A stretch of DNA of 64,000 bases, taken from positions 66,597-130,596 of the forward strand of contig NZ_JPRS01000006.1 in assembly GCF_000738085.1 (NCBI RefSeq). The letters are read 5' to 3'. The position numbers and the translations under genes were made by a program. Under the pieces are notes generated by a model, which worked only from the letters and a program-made list of their open reading frames with translations, did no database searches and was not told the origin of the DNA. Positions 1 through 9,285 of the stretch are shown here, piece by piece; position 1 is the stretch's first letter; each line of letters starts with the position of its first letter. The stretch comes from Cryobacterium sp. MLB-32 (GTDB lineage: Bacteria; Actinomycetota; Actinomycetes; Actinomycetales; Microbacteriaceae).

Positions 1-681
1 AATACAGGCCGGACCATTTGACGGAGCAGGCGAGTCCGAAGGCCAACCCCGCCGCGATCAGCCACGGACGCCACCAGAGGGTGGGGCCCAGTGTGGATTG
101 AGTCCCGCGGCCCGGCGTTGGTCGAGCCAGGCACCGAGTCGTCGTGCATGCCAGGGGCGGTCGAGGAGGATCGCGCCGAAACCGAGCAGGGCGAAGAACA
201 TCAGCGAGTTGTCCAGCAGGGCCACGCGCGACATCACGATGGCGTGTCCGTCGATCGCGAACAGGAACCCCGCGATCGTGGCGAGGGTCAGCGACCCGAA
301 CAGTCGGCGGGCGATCAGCATCAGCAGCACGACCGCGAGGATGCCGATCAGGGCGGTCGAGATGCGCCAGCCCCAGCTGCTGGCGGGGCCCGTGGCGGCC
401 ATTCCGAGCGCGATGAGCCATTTGCCGAGCGGCGGATGCACGACGAATGAGGGATCCGTCGTGAACACGCCGGTCTGGCCACCGGCGAAGAGGGCGTCGG
501 CGTCGTTCGGCCACGTGGATTCGTAGCCGTTGATGAAGAGCGTCCAGGCGTCCTTCACATAGAACGTCTCGTCGAAGACGAGCGAGTGCGGGGTGCCGAG
601 GTTCCACAGGCGCAGGGCGGCGGCAAGCACAACCACCAGGATGGGGGCGGCCCACCGGACCCATCGACTAGTAGCGAGCAC
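1..681 (-). pseudogene. pmt: Dolichyl-phosphate-mannose--protein mannosyltransferase, N-terminal part, frameshifted and cut by window edge
   Basis: Membrane glycosyltransferase of the PMT family, which moves mannose from a polyprenyl-phosphate donor to exported proteins. From the start at 681 the frame gives a membrane segment, the family's acidic motif HSLVFDETFYVKD at about residues 33-45, and HPPLGKWLIALG at about 82-93. The frame stops at 58. The preferred reading then continues in another frame to the window edge (WGPTLWW, then GLACSVKWSGLY, typical of the family) if one base is restored in the CCC run at 87-89. The rest of the gene lies outside the window. It diverges from rsmI across about 60 bp. 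The break is probably a sequencing deletion; true decay cannot be excluded. Confidence 0.85.
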
Positions 682-731
682 CTGTCCATCGTAGTGAACA
701 GGATCGGCGTCGGCTCCGATGTCGGGACTGA

Positions 732-737
732 GACAAT
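732..737 (+). promoter_or_regulatory. -10 box of leaderless rsmI promoter
   Basis: GACAAT ends 6 nt before the rsmI ATG at 744, so the transcript probably begins at the start codon. No Shine-Dalgarno sequence is present. Confidence 0.5.
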
Positions 738-743
738 GGAATC

Positions 744-1607
744 ATGATCATCCTCGCAGCCACACCGATCGGAAACCTCGGGGATGCCTCCAAGCGCCTG
801 GTCGAGGCGCTCAGCACCGCGACCGTCGTCGCCTCGGAAGACACCCGGGTCACGATTCACCTGCTGAAGGCCCTCGGCATCGAGAATCGCCCGCGGTTGA
901 TCAGCCTGCATGACCACAACGAGCGCGGCAAGGCGGCGGAACTCGTGGAGTTGGCCCGGGAAACCGACCTGCTCGTGCTCAGTGACGCCGGAATGCCGAC
1001 GGTCTCAGACCCCGGCTTCCACCTCGTCGATGCGGCGGTCGCCGCCGGCGTGGTTGTCTCCGCGCTTCCGGGGCCGTCGGCCGTTCTGACGGCCCTCGCC
1101 GTGTCGGGGCTGCCGACCGATCGCTTCACCTTTGAGGGCTTCCTGCCCCGCAAACACGGTGAACGCGTCGGAACCCTGCGCGAGCTGGCGACGGAGCGTC
1201 GCACGATGGTGTTCTTCGAATCCCCCAACCGGCTGGCCGCGAGCCTCACCGACATGGCGGGCGCACTCGGCGCCGACCGGAGGGTGGTCGTGTGTCGGGA
1301 GCTCACCAAGTTCTATGAGGAAGTCAAACGAGGCTCCGCCGCCGAACTTGCCGAGTGGGCCGCCGCGGGCGTGCGCGGTGAAATCTGCATTGTCGTGGCG
1401 GGCGCCGAACGTCAGGTGCTGAACCTCGAGGACGGTGTGCGCGCGGTGCTCGCGCTCGTGGCCGGAGGCATCCGTTTGAAAGAGGCCGCCGCCGATGTGT
1501 CGGCAGCGAGCGGCCTCGGCAAACGTGAGCTGTACGAGAGCGCCCTGCTGGCGAAGACCGGGAAGAAAGAGGCGAAACCCGACCGCTCGGCATTCCCGCT
1601 GGGATGA
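744..1607 (+). CDS. rsmI: 16S rRNA (cytidine(1402)-2'-O)-methyltransferase RsmI
   Basis: SAM-dependent enzyme that 2'-O-methylates C1402 in the decoding centre of 16S rRNA. The 287-residue protein has the tetrapyrrole-methylase fold signatures in order: TPIGNLGD at 7-14, SEDTR at 31-35, LSDAGMPTVSDPG near 79-91, LPGPSA near 108, GFLPRK near 131, FFESP near 156 and CRELTKFYEE near 183. Length is normal. The ATG is chosen because it opens the conserved N-terminus and lies 6 nt from a -10 box. It leads a co-oriented run with metG, tatD and rsmA, a common order in Microbacteriaceae. Confidence 0.96.
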   Translation: MIILAATPIGNLGDASKRLVEALSTATVVASEDTRVTIHLLKALGIENRPRLISLHDHNERGKAAELVELARETDLLVLSDAGMPTVSDPGFHLVDAAVAAGVVVSALPGPSAVLTALAVSGLPTDRFTFEGFLPRKHGERVGTLRELATERRTMVFFESPNRLAASLTDMAGALGADRRVVVCRELTKFYEEVKRGSAAELAEWAAAGVRGEICIVVAGAERQVLNLEDGVRAVLALVAGGIRLKEAAADVSAASGLGKRELYESALLAKTGKKEAKPDRSAFPLG

Positions 1608-1612
1608 TGACG

Positions 1613-1629
1613 TGGGCTCGTTGAGCCCC
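1613..1629 (+). terminator. Small hairpin after rsmI
   Basis: GGGCTC-gtt-GAGCCC forms a 6-bp stem between the rsmI stop and the metG promoter. It could act as a weak terminator; there is no T-run. Confidence 0.3.
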
Positions 1630-1668
1630 GCGTAGCGTCACACGGCGTGGGCTCCGGTCGTCTCCGCC

Positions 1669-1674
1669 TAAGAT
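1669..1674 (+). promoter_or_regulatory. -10 box of leaderless metG promoter
   Basis: TAAGAT is followed by exactly 6 nt and then the metG ATG at 1681, the leaderless arrangement repeated across this window. Confidence 0.55.
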
Positions 1675-1680
1675 GAAGCC

Positions 1681-3243
1681 ATGTCCGACGGCTCTTCTTT
1701 CTACATCACCACGCCCATTTTCTATGTGAATGATGTCCCGCACATCGGGCACGCATACACCGAGGTGGCGGCCGACGTGCTTGCCCGCTGGCACCGCCAG
1801 TCGGGTGACAACGCCTGGCTGCTCACCGGAACCGACGAGCACGGCCAGAAGATCCTGCGCACGGCCACGGCCAACGGCGTGACGCCGAAGGAGTGGGCCG
1901 ACCGACTCGTCGAGACGGCGTGGAAGCCGCTGCTGGAGACGGTGAACATCGCGAACGACGATTTCATTCGCACGACCGACGAGCGCCACGAGGTGAACGC
2001 CCAGAAGTTCCTGCAGCACCTGCAGACCGAGGGACACATCTACACGGGCGAGTACGAGGGGTACTACTGCGTCGGCTGCGAGGAATACAAGCCCACCTCC
2101 GACCTCGTGGATGGCACCGGTGACGACGCCGGCGTTCTGGTCTGCGCGATCCACTCCAAGCCCGTCGAGCTGCTGCACGAGAAGAACTACTTCTTCAAGA
2201 TGAGCGCCTTCGCCGACCAGCTGCTGGCCCTCTACGAGGCCAACCCCGACTTCGTGCAGCCGGAGTCCGCGCGCAACGAGGTCATCTCGTTCGTCAAGCG
2301 CGGCCTGAGCGACCTCTCCATCTCCCGCTCGAGCTTCGACTGGGGCATCAAGGTGCCGTGGGATGAATCTCACGTCGTCTATGTGTGGTTCGATGCGCTC
2401 CTGAACTACATCACCGCTGCCGGTTACGGGCAGAATGACGAGGAATTCGCGAGCCGCTGGCCGGCCACGCACATCGTCGGCAAGGACATCCTCCGCTTCC
2501 ACGCTGTTATCTGGCCCGCCATGCTGATGGCCGCGGGAATTGCCGTTCCCAAGCAGGTCTTCGGTCACGGCTGGCTGCTGGTGGGCGGCGAGAAGATGAG
2601 CAAGTCCAAACTCACCGGCATCGCACCGAGCGAGATCACCGACACGTTCGGCTCGGACGCGTTCCGCTACTACTTCATGCGCGCGATCAGCTTCGGCCAG
2701 GACGGATCGTTCTCCTGGGAAGACCTGTCCGCGCGGTACCAGTCCGAACTCGCCAACGGTTTCGGTAACCTCGCGTCCCGGGTGATCGCCATGGTCGTGC
2801 GCTACTGCGACGGCGAGGTGCCTCTCGGCGGCGAGCCCACCGAGGCGGACCTCGGCATCCAGGCAACCGAGAAGCGCGTGACGGATGCCTCGGCGGCGTT
2901 CATTGATCGCCTGGCGATTCACGAGGCCGTCGCATCCGTCTGGGAACTCGTCGACGAGCTCAACGGTTACATCACCCTGCAGGAGCCGTGGGCACTGGCC
3001 AAGGACCCGGCGACGCGGGAGCGTCTGGAGACCGTGCTGCACACGGCCGTGCGCGGCCTCGGCACGCTCACCGTGCTGCTCTCTCCGGTGATTCCGGTGG
3101 CCACTGGCACCCTCTGGACCGCCCTCGGCGGCACCGGCGCTCTCACCGATCAGCGCATCGACAGGGCCTGGGGCTGGGCCGGCGGCACGCACGTGACTCC
3201 GCTCGAACCGCTGTTCCCGCGAATCGAGTCGACCGTTGGGTAG
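1681..3243 (+). CDS. metG: Methionine--tRNA ligase
   Basis: Class I aminoacyl-tRNA synthetase charging initiator and elongator tRNA(Met) in the cytoplasm. The 520-residue protein shows the HIGH signature as PHIGHAY at about 20-26 and KMSKS within GGEKMSKSKLTG near 302-313. The zinc-knuckle region keeps one Cys pair (CVGC near 131) and has a C-x2-H pair (CAIH) in place of the second. The anticodon-binding domain fills the C-terminus. There is no C-terminal tRNA-binding OB-fold, so this is the short form. The stop overlaps the probable TTG start of tatD by 8 nt, which suggests coupling. Confidence 0.97.
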   Translation: MSDGSSFYITTPIFYVNDVPHIGHAYTEVAADVLARWHRQSGDNAWLLTGTDEHGQKILRTATANGVTPKEWADRLVETAWKPLLETVNIANDDFIRTTDERHEVNAQKFLQHLQTEGHIYTGEYEGYYCVGCEEYKPTSDLVDGTGDDAGVLVCAIHSKPVELLHEKNYFFKMSAFADQLLALYEANPDFVQPESARNEVISFVKRGLSDLSISRSSFDWGIKVPWDESHVVYVWFDALLNYITAAGYGQNDEEFASRWPATHIVGKDILRFHAVIWPAMLMAAGIAVPKQVFGHGWLLVGGEKMSKSKLTGIAPSEITDTFGSDAFRYYFMRAISFGQDGSFSWEDLSARYQSELANGFGNLASRVIAMVVRYCDGEVPLGGEPTEADLGIQATEKRVTDASAAFIDRLAIHEAVASVWELVDELNGYITLQEPWALAKDPATRERLETVLHTAVRGLGTLTVLLSPVIPVATGTLWTALGGTGALTDQRIDRAWGWAGGTHVTPLEPLFPRIESTVG

Positions 3244-4183
3244 CGACGGAGCCCCGATTCGCCAGCGGGACAAGGGGGCCGGGCGTGACCTGAGCTATCC
3301 GCCGCTGCCCGAAGCGCTGTCGGTTCCGATCTACGACAATCACACGCACCTCGAAATCGCCGATGGCGAAAACCCCCTCAGCTACACCGAGCAGCTCGAC
3401 CGCGCCTCGAGCGTCGGCGTGCGCGGGGTCATCCAGGTCGGTGGTGACCGGGAAACGTCGCGTTGGTCGGCCGACATGGCCCAGATCGAACCGAGAATGC
3501 TCGCGGCAGTGGCGATCCACCCCAACGAGGCCCCGGTCTACGCCGCAGGGGGCACCCTCGACGACGCGATTGCCGAGATCAGCGAGCTCGCCGCGCGACC
3601 CCGTGTGGTGGCCGTCGGGGAGACCGGTCTCGACTTCTTCCGCACGGAGGAGCCCGGTCACGCCACGCAGTACCGCTCGTTCGAGGCGCACATCGAGATC
3701 GCCAAGCAGAACAACCTCGCCTTGCAGATCCACGATCGCAATGCCCACGCCGAGGTCATCGCCACGCTGCTGCGGGTCGGAGCCCCGGAGCGCACGGTGT
3801 TCCACTGCTTCTCCGGCGACGCGGAGATGGCCCGCGTCTGCGCAGAACACGGCTGGTACATGTCGTTCGCCGGCAACGTCACCTTCGGCAACGCCCATGA
3901 TCTGCGCGCCGCCCTCGCGGTCGCGCCGCGCAGCCTGCTGCTCGTGGAGACGGATGCCCCCTTCCTCACGCCGATGCCCTACCGCGGTCGCCCCAACGCC
4001 CCCTACCTGTTGCCGAACACGCTGCGCGCGATGGCCGCACACCTTGAAACGGATGTCTCCCTCCTGTCTGCCCAAATCACGTCCAACACCGAGCTCGTTT
4101 ACGGTCGCTGGGACGCCGAGCCGGTCACGGCCGCGCATGACGCCGACCGCTCCGACACCCAGCCGGTCGGTGGTCTCGCATGA
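3236..4183 (+). CDS. tatD: TatD family metal-dependent deoxyribonuclease
   Basis: TatD-type metal hydrolase with 3'-5' DNase activity in the family, cytoplasmic. Metal and active-site motifs are visible: YDNHTHLE near residues 33-40, GETGLDFF near 129, LQIHDRNAH near 162, FHCFSGD near 188 and ETDAPFLTPMPYRG near 239. The 315-residue length includes the N-terminal arm (LSYPPLPEAL) usual in actinobacterial members. The start is uncertain: the TTG at 3236 overlaps the end of metG, and no ATG precedes the conserved domain. The 3' end overlaps rsmA by 4 nt (ATGA). It probably belongs to the metG-tatD-rsmA transcription unit. Confidence 0.93.
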   Translation: MGSDGAPIRQRDKGAGRDLSYPPLPEALSVPIYDNHTHLEIADGENPLSYTEQLDRASSVGVRGVIQVGGDRETSRWSADMAQIEPRMLAAVAIHPNEAPVYAAGGTLDDAIAEISELAARPRVVAVGETGLDFFRTEEPGHATQYRSFEAHIEIAKQNNLALQIHDRNAHAEVIATLLRVGAPERTVFHCFSGDAEMARVCAEHGWYMSFAGNVTFGNAHDLRAALAVAPRSLLLVETDAPFLTPMPYRGRPNAPYLLPNTLRAMAAHLETDVSLLSAQITSNTELVYGRWDAEPVTAAHDADRSDTQPVGGLA

Positions 4184-5076
4184 GCGCCGATTCGGGCCAG
4201 GATGCACCTCAGGACGCCGTTCCTGACAAGACTCCGCAGAAGCTCCTCGGCCCCGCCGAGATCCGCGACCTCGCCGAGATGCTCGGGGTGAACCCCACGA
4301 AGAAACTGGGCCAGAACTTCGTCATCGACGGCAACACCGTACGCCGGATCGTGCGCGTGGCGAGCGTCGCCGCCGGCGACGTCGTTGTCGAGGTCGGTCC
4401 GGGACTGGGCTCCCTCACGCTGGGCATTCTCGAGACCGGGGCAAGCGTCGTGGCCGTGGAGATCGACGACCGTCTGGCGGAGCAACTTCCTCTCACCGTA
4501 GAACTCATGCAGCCCGGCGCCCCGCTCACGGTCATCCGCGCCGACGCGCTCAAGATCGACGCGCTTCCCGGCGACCCCACCCGACTCGTGGCCAACCTGC
4601 CCTACAACGTGTCCGTGCCGGTGCTGCTGTATCTGCTGGAGAACTTCGCGTCGATCCACGCCGGCGTGGTCATGGTGCAGGCGGAGGTGGGCGAGCGCCT
4701 CGCGGCGCCTCCCGGCAGCAAGGTCTACGGCAGCCCCAGCGTCAAGGCTGCATGGTACGGCGCCTTCCGCACCGCCGGCAAGGTGAGCCGCCAGGTATTC
4801 TGGCCGGTTCCGAACGTCGACTCGATCCTGGTTGCCTTCGAGCGACGTGCGGAACCGCTCGAGAGCGAGGAGCTGCGCCTCGCGACCTTCGCGCTCGTCG
4901 ACGCGGCGTTCCAGCAGCGTCGAAAAATGCTGCGGCAATCACTCTCCGTGGTGCTCGGGGATTCGGCCACGGCATCCGCTCTCATGCAGAGCGCCGGCAT
5001 CGACCCGACAACCCGCGGAGAGCAGCTCACCGTGCACGACTTCCTCGCTGTCGCCCGAGCCTGGGTCGCACAATAG
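4180..5076 (+). CDS. rsmA: 16S rRNA (adenine(1518)-N(6)/adenine(1519)-N(6))-dimethyltransferase
   Basis: KsgA/RsmA dimethylates two adjacent adenines in the 3'-terminal hairpin of 16S rRNA, a late 30S maturation step. The 298-residue protein carries KKLGQNFVID near 42-51, the SAM-binding VEVGPGLGSLTL near 71-82, the catalytic NLPYN near 143-147 and QAEVGERLAAPPGSKVYG near 168-185. An N-terminal extension of about 25 residues is ordinary for the group. The ATG overlaps the tatD stop as ATGA, so translation is probably coupled. Confidence 0.96.
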   Translation: MSADSGQDAPQDAVPDKTPQKLLGPAEIRDLAEMLGVNPTKKLGQNFVIDGNTVRRIVRVASVAAGDVVVEVGPGLGSLTLGILETGASVVAVEIDDRLAEQLPLTVELMQPGAPLTVIRADALKIDALPGDPTRLVANLPYNVSVPVLLYLLENFASIHAGVVMVQAEVGERLAAPPGSKVYGSPSVKAAWYGAFRTAGKVSRQVFWPVPNVDSILVAFERRAEPLESEELRLATFALVDAAFQQRRKMLRQSLSVVLGDSATASALMQSAGIDPTTRGEQLTVHDFLAVARAWVAQ

Positions 5077-5153
5077 GTGGTGGTCCGGCCATGGCGCACG
5101 ACGGGAACGTGGCGCCCGCATGGGCCGCGTCCAATGATGTGCGCGGGCTGGGC

Positions 5154-5159
5154 TAGGTT
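5154..5159 (+). promoter_or_regulatory. -10 box of leaderless ispE promoter
   Basis: TAGGTT is followed by 6 nt and the ispE ATG at 5166. ispE is separated from rsmA by 89 bp and so probably has its own leaderless promoter. Confidence 0.55.
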
Positions 5160-5165
5160 AAGAGC

Positions 5166-6101
5166 ATGACGACGACGGCCGGCTCCCAGGTTGTGCACGC
5201 ACGAGCGCCGGGCAAGATCAATGTCTTCCTCAAGGTGGGCGCCGTAATGGACGATGGTTATCACGACCTCGCCACGGCCTTCCAGGCGGTTTCGCTCAGC
5301 GAAGAGGTGCGCGCGTACCCGGCCAGCGATTTCTCGGTGGAGTTCAGCGGGTCCGTCGATACCTCGGGTCTCACCACCGGCGGCAGCAATCTGGCCATCA
5401 AAGCGGCCCGAGCCCTCGCCCGAAAGTCCGGCTATCGCGGGGGAGTGCACCTCGAGATCGAGAAGAACGTACCCATAGCGGGCGGCATGGGCGGCGGCTC
5501 TGCCGACGCCGCCGCGACGCTTCTGGCGTGCGACGCCCTCTGGGGCACGAATGCCACGAAGGAAGAACTGCTCGTCATCGGCGCGACACTCGGCGCAGAC
5601 GTGCCGTTCGCGTTCACCGGCGGCACCGCTATCGGCACCGGGCGCGGTGACCAGCTCAGCCCGGCCCTGGCCAAGGGCAAGTTCCAATGGGTGCTGGCCC
5701 TCGCGGAATTCGGCATGTCGACCCCCGCCGTGTACGAGGAGCTCGACCGCCACCGTGATCGTCATGCCCAGGACATCTTTCCAGCGGAGGTGCAGCCGAC
5801 GGTTGACTCGAAGGTGCTGCTTGCCCTGCGTGCCGGTGACCCGCACATGCTCGCCGACGTACTCCACAACGACCTGCAGGCCCCCGCGCTGCACCTCGCT
5901 CCTGGCCTCGGTTCGGTCATCCAGCTCGGTGAGCAGAACGGTGCCCTCGCCGGCATCATCTCGGGCTCCGGACCCACGGTCGCCTTCCTGGTAGCGGATG
6001 CCGACAGCGCGCTGGAGCTGCAGGTCGCCCTCTCGGCCTCCCGCCTCCGTGTCGTGCGCGTGACGGGCCCCGTGCATGGCGCCCGCCTCATCCACGACTA
6101 G
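5166..6101 (+). CDS. ispE: 4-diphosphocytidyl-2-C-methyl-D-erythritol kinase
   Basis: GHMP-family kinase that phosphorylates CDP-methylerythritol in the MEP pathway of isoprenoid synthesis. The 311-residue protein opens with the substrate-binding [13 protein letters not shown] near 13-25. It has the ATP-binding glycine-rich loop [17 protein letters not shown] near 103-119, [21 protein letters not shown] near 143-163, and the C-terminal GHMP motif SGSGPTVAF near 269. Length and motifs are complete. It follows rsmA, as in many actinobacteria. Confidence 0.96.
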   Translation: MTTTAGSQVVHARAPGKINVFLKVGAVMDDGYHDLATAFQAVSLSEEVRAYPASDFSVEFSGSVDTSGLTTGGSNLAIKAARALARKSGYRGGVHLEIEKNVPIAGGMGGGSADAAATLLACDALWGTNATKEELLVIGATLGADVPFAFTGGTAIGTGRGDQLSPALAKGKFQWVLALAEFGMSTPAVYEELDRHRDRHAQDIFPAEVQPTVDSKVLLALRAGDPHMLADVLHNDLQAPALHLAPGLGSVIQLGEQNGALAGIISGSGPTVAFLVADADSALELQVALSASRLRVVRVTGPVHGARLIHD

Positions 6102-6115
6102 CCCACCCGCCCCGA

Positions 6116-6209
6116 GGCATAACTCCTGCAATGTGCCGGCACGACGTTCACCAGTCCCGTCATCACGCGGTGGACCGCGGCATCGGCCGCGATCTGCAGG
6201 AGTTATGCC
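6116..6209. repeat. Intergenic palindromic element with 15-bp perfect arms
   Basis: The arm GGCATAACTCCTGCA (6116-6130) is the exact reverse complement of TGCAGGAGTTATGCC (6195-6209), with 64 nt between that can fold further. It fills most of the ispE/ABC-F gap, leaving the ABC-F -10 box outside. The shape suits a REP/BIME-like dispersed element or a large terminator; I cannot tell which without the rest of the genome. Confidence 0.6.
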
Positions 6210-6237
6210 GACCGACGGGCCGTGGTGCGGCGTGCCG

Positions 6238-6243
6238 TAAACT
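6238..6243 (+). promoter_or_regulatory. -10 box of ABC-F gene promoter
   Basis: TAAACT lies 8 nt before the ATG at 6252. The GGAGG at 6246-6250 is only one base from that ATG, too close for a normal ribosome site, so leaderless initiation is the better explanation. Confidence 0.45.
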
Positions 6244-6251
6244 TGGAGGCT

Positions 6252-8045
<1,794 letters not shown>

Positions 8046-8104
8046 ATTCGCAGGACCTGTGACCGCGTGTGACGCACGCGGCCACGGGTCGCAGCTTCTC
8101 CGGT

Positions 8105-8110
8105 TAGGCT
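8105..8110 (+). promoter_or_regulatory. -10 box upstream of the metQ leader
   Basis: TAGGCT is the -10 hexamer also seen before the amidase, fur and flavoprotein genes here. It lies 6 nt before a GTG at 8117, so the metQNI transcript probably starts on a small upstream ORF about 146 nt before metQ. Confidence 0.5.
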
Positions 8111-8116
8111 TATTGA

Positions 8117-8197
8117 GTGCCTCGCAGAGCTGCCGCACAGACCCCCCATCCCCCATACGTCCGGGGTTGCTCTGTGCCCGCAACCGCTGTGCCATGA
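8117..8197 (+). CDS. Putative leaderless upstream ORF, 26 aa, in the metQ 5' leader
   Basis: GTG at 8117 opens a 26-codon frame ending in TGA at 8195-8197, placed exactly 6 nt after a TAGGCT -10 box. The peptide begins MPRRAAAQTPHPPY and contains one Cys but no Met after the start, so it is not an obvious methionine-sensing leader. Overlapping it, GCACAGA near 8134-8140 can pair with TCTGTGC near 8171-8177 around a C-rich and G-rich core, so folding may matter too. It could be an attenuator or simply a transcribed leader that happens to be open. Confidence 0.35.
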   Translation: MPRRAAAQTPHPPYVRGCSVPATAVP

Positions 8198-8262
8198 GTC
8201 CTTGCGCCTACCGGCGCGAACGGCGTTCTCGGGGATTTCACACATCGAAAGTGACTGCCCTC

Positions 8263-9153
8263 GTGACGAACCACCGTTCCCTCAAGAAGACCATCCTGGC
8301 CGCGCTCGCGGTTGTTCCGCTCGTGGCGCTGATGGCCGGATGCGCCGGTGCCGCCGGCGGAGAGGACGTCGTGAAGATCGGCGTCGTCGACGCCAGCGAA
8401 CCGTACTGGGACGTCTACAAGGACGCCGCAGCCGAGGCCGGAATCACCGTTGAACTCGTGAACTTCGCGACCTACGAGCAGCCGAACCCCGCGCTGACCG
8501 CCGGTGAAGTCGACATCAACCAATTTCAGACCATTGTTTACCTCGCCAACTACAACGTGGCGAGCAAGGAAGACCTGACAACGATTGGCGCCACAGCGAT
8601 CTACCCCCTCGGCCTGTACTCCACCGAGTATGACAACGTTGACCAAATAAAGAAGGGCGACACCGTCGCCGTCCCGAATGACAAGAGCAACATGGCCCGC
8701 GCGCTCGTGGTTCTGCAGTCGGCCGGTCTCATCGAGCTGACCGACGGTGGCACGATTTCCTCGTCGCTGGATGACATCGACACCGCGGCATCCCGGGTAA
8801 CCGTGACGGCGCTCGAGGCGTCACTGACCACGACGTCACTGCCTGACGTCGCCGCGGCGATCGTCAACAACGAGTTCGTCGGAAAGGCCGGTCTCAGCTT
8901 CTCCGACGCCCTCGCCCAGGATGACCCTGCGGCCGCCCAGTCCGTGCCGTACGCCAATGTCTTCGCTGTTCGCGCCGAGGACAAAGACAATGCCACGTAC
9001 ACGAAGCTTGTGGAGATCTACCAGACCACCCAGGGCGTGCAGGACGGCGTGCGTGAAGCCTCCGGCAATACCGCGGTCCTCCTGACGACTCCGGTCTCGG
9101 ACCTCGAGGCGTCCCGCGCTGCGGTCGAGAAGCAGACGAAAGCTCAGCAGTAA
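8263..9153 (+). CDS. metQ: Methionine ABC transporter substrate-binding lipoprotein MetQ (NlpA family)
   Basis: Extracytoplasmic lipoprotein that binds D/L-methionine and delivers it to MetNI. The 296-residue protein has a short basic n-region (NHRSLKK), a hydrophobic stretch and the lipobox LMAGC, then a mature NlpA domain starting KIGVVDASEPYWDVYK. Typical binding-site text follows: FATYEQPNPALTAGEVDINQFQ, PLGLYS, and VPNDKSNMARAL. GTG at 8263 is preferred because it gives a compact signal peptide; GTG at 8251 is possible. It is first of metQ-metN-metI, with a hairpin and tandem repeat before metN. Confidence 0.93.
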   Translation: MTNHRSLKKTILAALAVVPLVALMAGCAGAAGGEDVVKIGVVDASEPYWDVYKDAAAEAGITVELVNFATYEQPNPALTAGEVDINQFQTIVYLANYNVASKEDLTTIGATAIYPLGLYSTEYDNVDQIKKGDTVAVPNDKSNMARALVVLQSAGLIELTDGGTISSSLDDIDTAASRVTVTALEASLTTTSLPDVAAAIVNNEFVGKAGLSFSDALAQDDPAAAQSVPYANVFAVRAEDKDNATYTKLVEIYQTTQGVQDGVREASGNTAVLLTTPVSDLEASRAAVEKQTKAQQ

Positions 9154-9173
9154 ACACACGAGGCGAGTCGGCG

Positions 9174-9200
9174 GATCCGGCAGGGATGTCCTGCCGGATC
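9174..9200 (+). terminator. Strong hairpin between metQ and metN
   Basis: GATCCGGCAGG (9174-9184) pairs perfectly with CCTGCCGGATC (9190-9200) across a 5-nt loop. Inside an operon such a hairpin may partly terminate transcription or stabilise the upstream message, giving more binding protein than ATPase and permease. Confidence 0.6.
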
Positions 9201-9216
9201 AGTTCCTCGATGCCCC

Positions 9217-9251
9217 AAGCACCAAGCACCAAGCACCAAGCACCAAGCACC
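9217..9251 (+). repeat. Heptanucleotide tandem repeat (AAGCACC)x5
   Basis: Five perfect copies of AAGCACC, followed by degraded copies (GAGCACG, GAGCGCG), lie between the metQ hairpin and the metN start at 9286. The tract is non-coding and close enough to metN that a change in copy number would alter the spacing of the metN translation region. Confidence 0.85.
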
Positions 9252-9285
9252 GAGCACGGAGCGCGTAGCAAGTGAGGATTTCAAC

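Noticed and set aside
1324..3273. 649-codon minus-strand open frame
   Set aside because: Antisense shadow of rsmI and metG.
8117..8250. SAM riboswitch upstream of metQ
   Set aside because: The leader has an AUGAGU-like word but not the conserved core and pairing of SAM-I or SAM-IV that I know. I report only a leader and a small ORF.
9217..9251. CRISPR-like array
   Set aside because: Units are only 7 bp with no spacers, and there are no cas genes.
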